A DNA stretch of 64,000 nucleotides from Microvirga solisilvae (GTDB lineage: Bacteria > Pseudomonadota > Alphaproteobacteria > Rhizobiales > Beijerinckiaceae), in NCBI RefSeq assembly GCF_022808595.1, contig NZ_JAKUCN010000001.1, forward strand, positions 620,001 through 684,000. The letters run 5' to 3'. Under the pieces are notes generated by a model, which was not told where the DNA came from, did no database searches, and saw only the letters and a list, made by a program, of their open reading frames with translations. Shown one piece after another: positions 63,050-64,000 of this stretch. The position numbers and the translations under genes are program-made. Numbering within the stretch: position 1 is the first letter of the stretch; each line of letters opens with the position of its first letter.

Positions 63050-64000
63050 CTAATCTCCGTACTCAATCCGGATTTTCGCCGCCGCCTGACGGGCCAGATC
63101 CCTCGCCTCTTCAACTGTCGCGCCCGAGGCTAATGCCACACCCATGCGGCGGTACGGTCGCGTGGTGGGCTTGCCGAAGATCCTGACCTCGACTTCGTTC
63201 TTCTCGGAACCCAGGGCAAGCGCATTCTTCAACCCCTCGATGGAGAAGCGGTCAGCCTCGCGATCGGAGAGAATGACGGCCGAAGCCGTTGGTCCGTTCA
63301 ATCGGATGTGCGGGATCGGCAGGCCGAGCACGGCCCGGGCATGGAGGTCGAATTCCGACAGGTTCTGCGAGAGGAGCGTCACCAATCCCGTATCGTGCGG
63401 GCGTGGCGAGAGTTCGGAGAAGATCACCTCGTCCTTGGTCACGAAGAACTCGACGCCGAAGATGCCGTAGCCTCCCAGGTTGTCGACAACCTTGCGCGCC
63501 ATCTCCTGCGCATCGGCAAGGAGCTTTTCCGTCATCGGCGTCGGCTGCCAGGATTCCTGGTAGTCTCCCCGCTCCTGCCGGTGTCCGATGGGCTCGCAAT
63601 ACGACACGCCCTCGCGGGAACGGATGGTGAGGAGCGTGATCTCGTACTCAAAAGCGATGAACTCCTCGACGATGACCTTCCTGCGGTCGCCACGCATATT
63701 CGCGACGGCGTAATCCCAGGCCTGTTCGAGCTCCTCAGCGGTGCGGACAGTGCTCTGTCCTTTGCCCGAGGACGACATGACCGGCTTGATCACACAGGGC
63801 AGCCCCGTATGCGCCGCCCCTGCCTTCACCTCCTCAAAACTCTCCGCATACCGATACTTCGATGTCCGCAGACCCAGCTCGGTGGCTGCGAGATCGCGGA
63901 TGCGGTCGCGGTTCATGGTGAGTGAGGCGGCGCGCGCGGAGGGAACCACCGTGAAGCCCTTGTCCTCGAAATCCTGCAGCACCTCGGTGCGGATAGCCTC
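63050..64000 (-). CDS. purT: Formate-dependent phosphoribosylglycinamide formyltransferase PurT (5' end beyond window)
   Basis: The last 317 codons are present; the frame stays open to the window edge, where the codons read EAIRTE, so the start lies outside. ATP-grasp features are PCVIKPVMSSSGKGQSTV, VEEFIAFEYEITLLT, GVEFFVTKDEVIFSELSPRPHDTG and the C-terminal RRMGVALASG. PurT forms formyl-GAR from formate and ATP in purine synthesis. It lies after the PAS kinase in the same direction, 162 bases apart. Confidence 0.96.
   Translation of the reverse strand, partial: EAIRTEVLQDFEDKGFTVVPSARAASLTMNRDRIRDLAATELGLRTSKYRYAESFEEVKAGAAHTGLPCVIKPVMSSSGKGQSTVRTAEELEQAWDYAVANMRGDRRKVIVEEFIAFEYEITLLTIRSREGVSYCEPIGHRQERGDYQESWQPTPMTEKLLADAQEMARKVVDNLGGYGIFGVEFFVTKDEVIFSELSPRPHDTGLVTLLSQNLSEFDLHARAVLGLPIPHIRLNGPTASAVILSDREADRFSIEGLKNALALGSEKNEVEVRIFGKPTTRPYRRMGVALASGATVEEARDLARQAAAKIRIEYGD

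Overview
The window reads as chromosomal DNA of a GC-rich alphaproteobacterium of the Hyphomicrobiales (Rhizobiales). The basis is ChvE/GguAB sugar transport, an IalB-family protein, HWE-type histidine kinases, an RTX protein with an N-terminal domain I remember from this group, and the overall codon style. A Microvirga/Methylobacteriaceae-like genus is my best guess from memory and was not tested. I see no phage, insertion sequence or CRISPR array.

Layout. (1) 1-1.3 kb: an AT-rich patch with tRNA-Ser(TGA) and a small AT-rich gene whose protein carries an R-x4-H motif of the HEPN type. (2) 1.4-3.2 kb: an exported TPR protein. (3) 3.3-23.6 kb: a sugar and sugar-acid catabolic island. It holds a TRAP transporter (dctQMP) with a DenD-like dehydrogenase, divergent from an enolase-superfamily acid-sugar dehydratase. 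It also holds two sugar ABC transporters (a YtfQRT/YjfF-like system and chvE-gguA-gguB), a GntR/FCD regulator, an aldose 1-dehydrogenase, alpha-ketoglutarate semialdehyde dehydrogenase, an IlvD/Edd-type arabinonate dehydratase and a DapA-family 2-keto-3-deoxyarabonate dehydratase. Together these give nearly all steps of the non-phosphorylating (Weimberg-type) route from L-arabinose or D-xylose to 2-oxoglutarate; no lactonase is visible. The core TATTATA recurs in three control regions of the island and is a candidate shared operator.

(4) 23.6-36.3 kb: small proteins, an LdhA-like dehydrogenase, rimO, pncA, a complete BMP-type (nucleoside-like) ABC importer, a UbiH-family monooxygenase, an AEC transporter, hspQ and an IalB-family protein. 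(5) 36.5-48.3 kb: an orphan peptide-type solute-binding protein, a degenerate receiver-like protein, mfd, sdhE, recG, glmS and glmU. (6) 48.4-55.1 kb: the osmoregulated periplasmic glucan genes opgG/D-opgH, a LysR regulator, a DUF1127-like small protein and a Na/Pi cotransporter with a PhoU-like tail. (7) 55.1-59.2 kb: a gene-poor kilobase, a small protein resembling the C-terminal domain of the RNA polymerase alpha subunit, and an 880-residue RTX protein with an embedded CBM2-like module. (8) 59.3-62.9 kb: a three-gene phosphorelay cluster (PAS histidine kinase, single-domain response regulator, receiver-HWE kinase). (9) 63.05 kb to the edge: purT, cut by the window end.

Several convergent gene pairs are packed very tightly: recG/glmS stop codons abut, ubiH/AEC stops share one TTAA, and the likely rimO and opgH terminators lie in or overlap the 3' coding end of the opposing gene.
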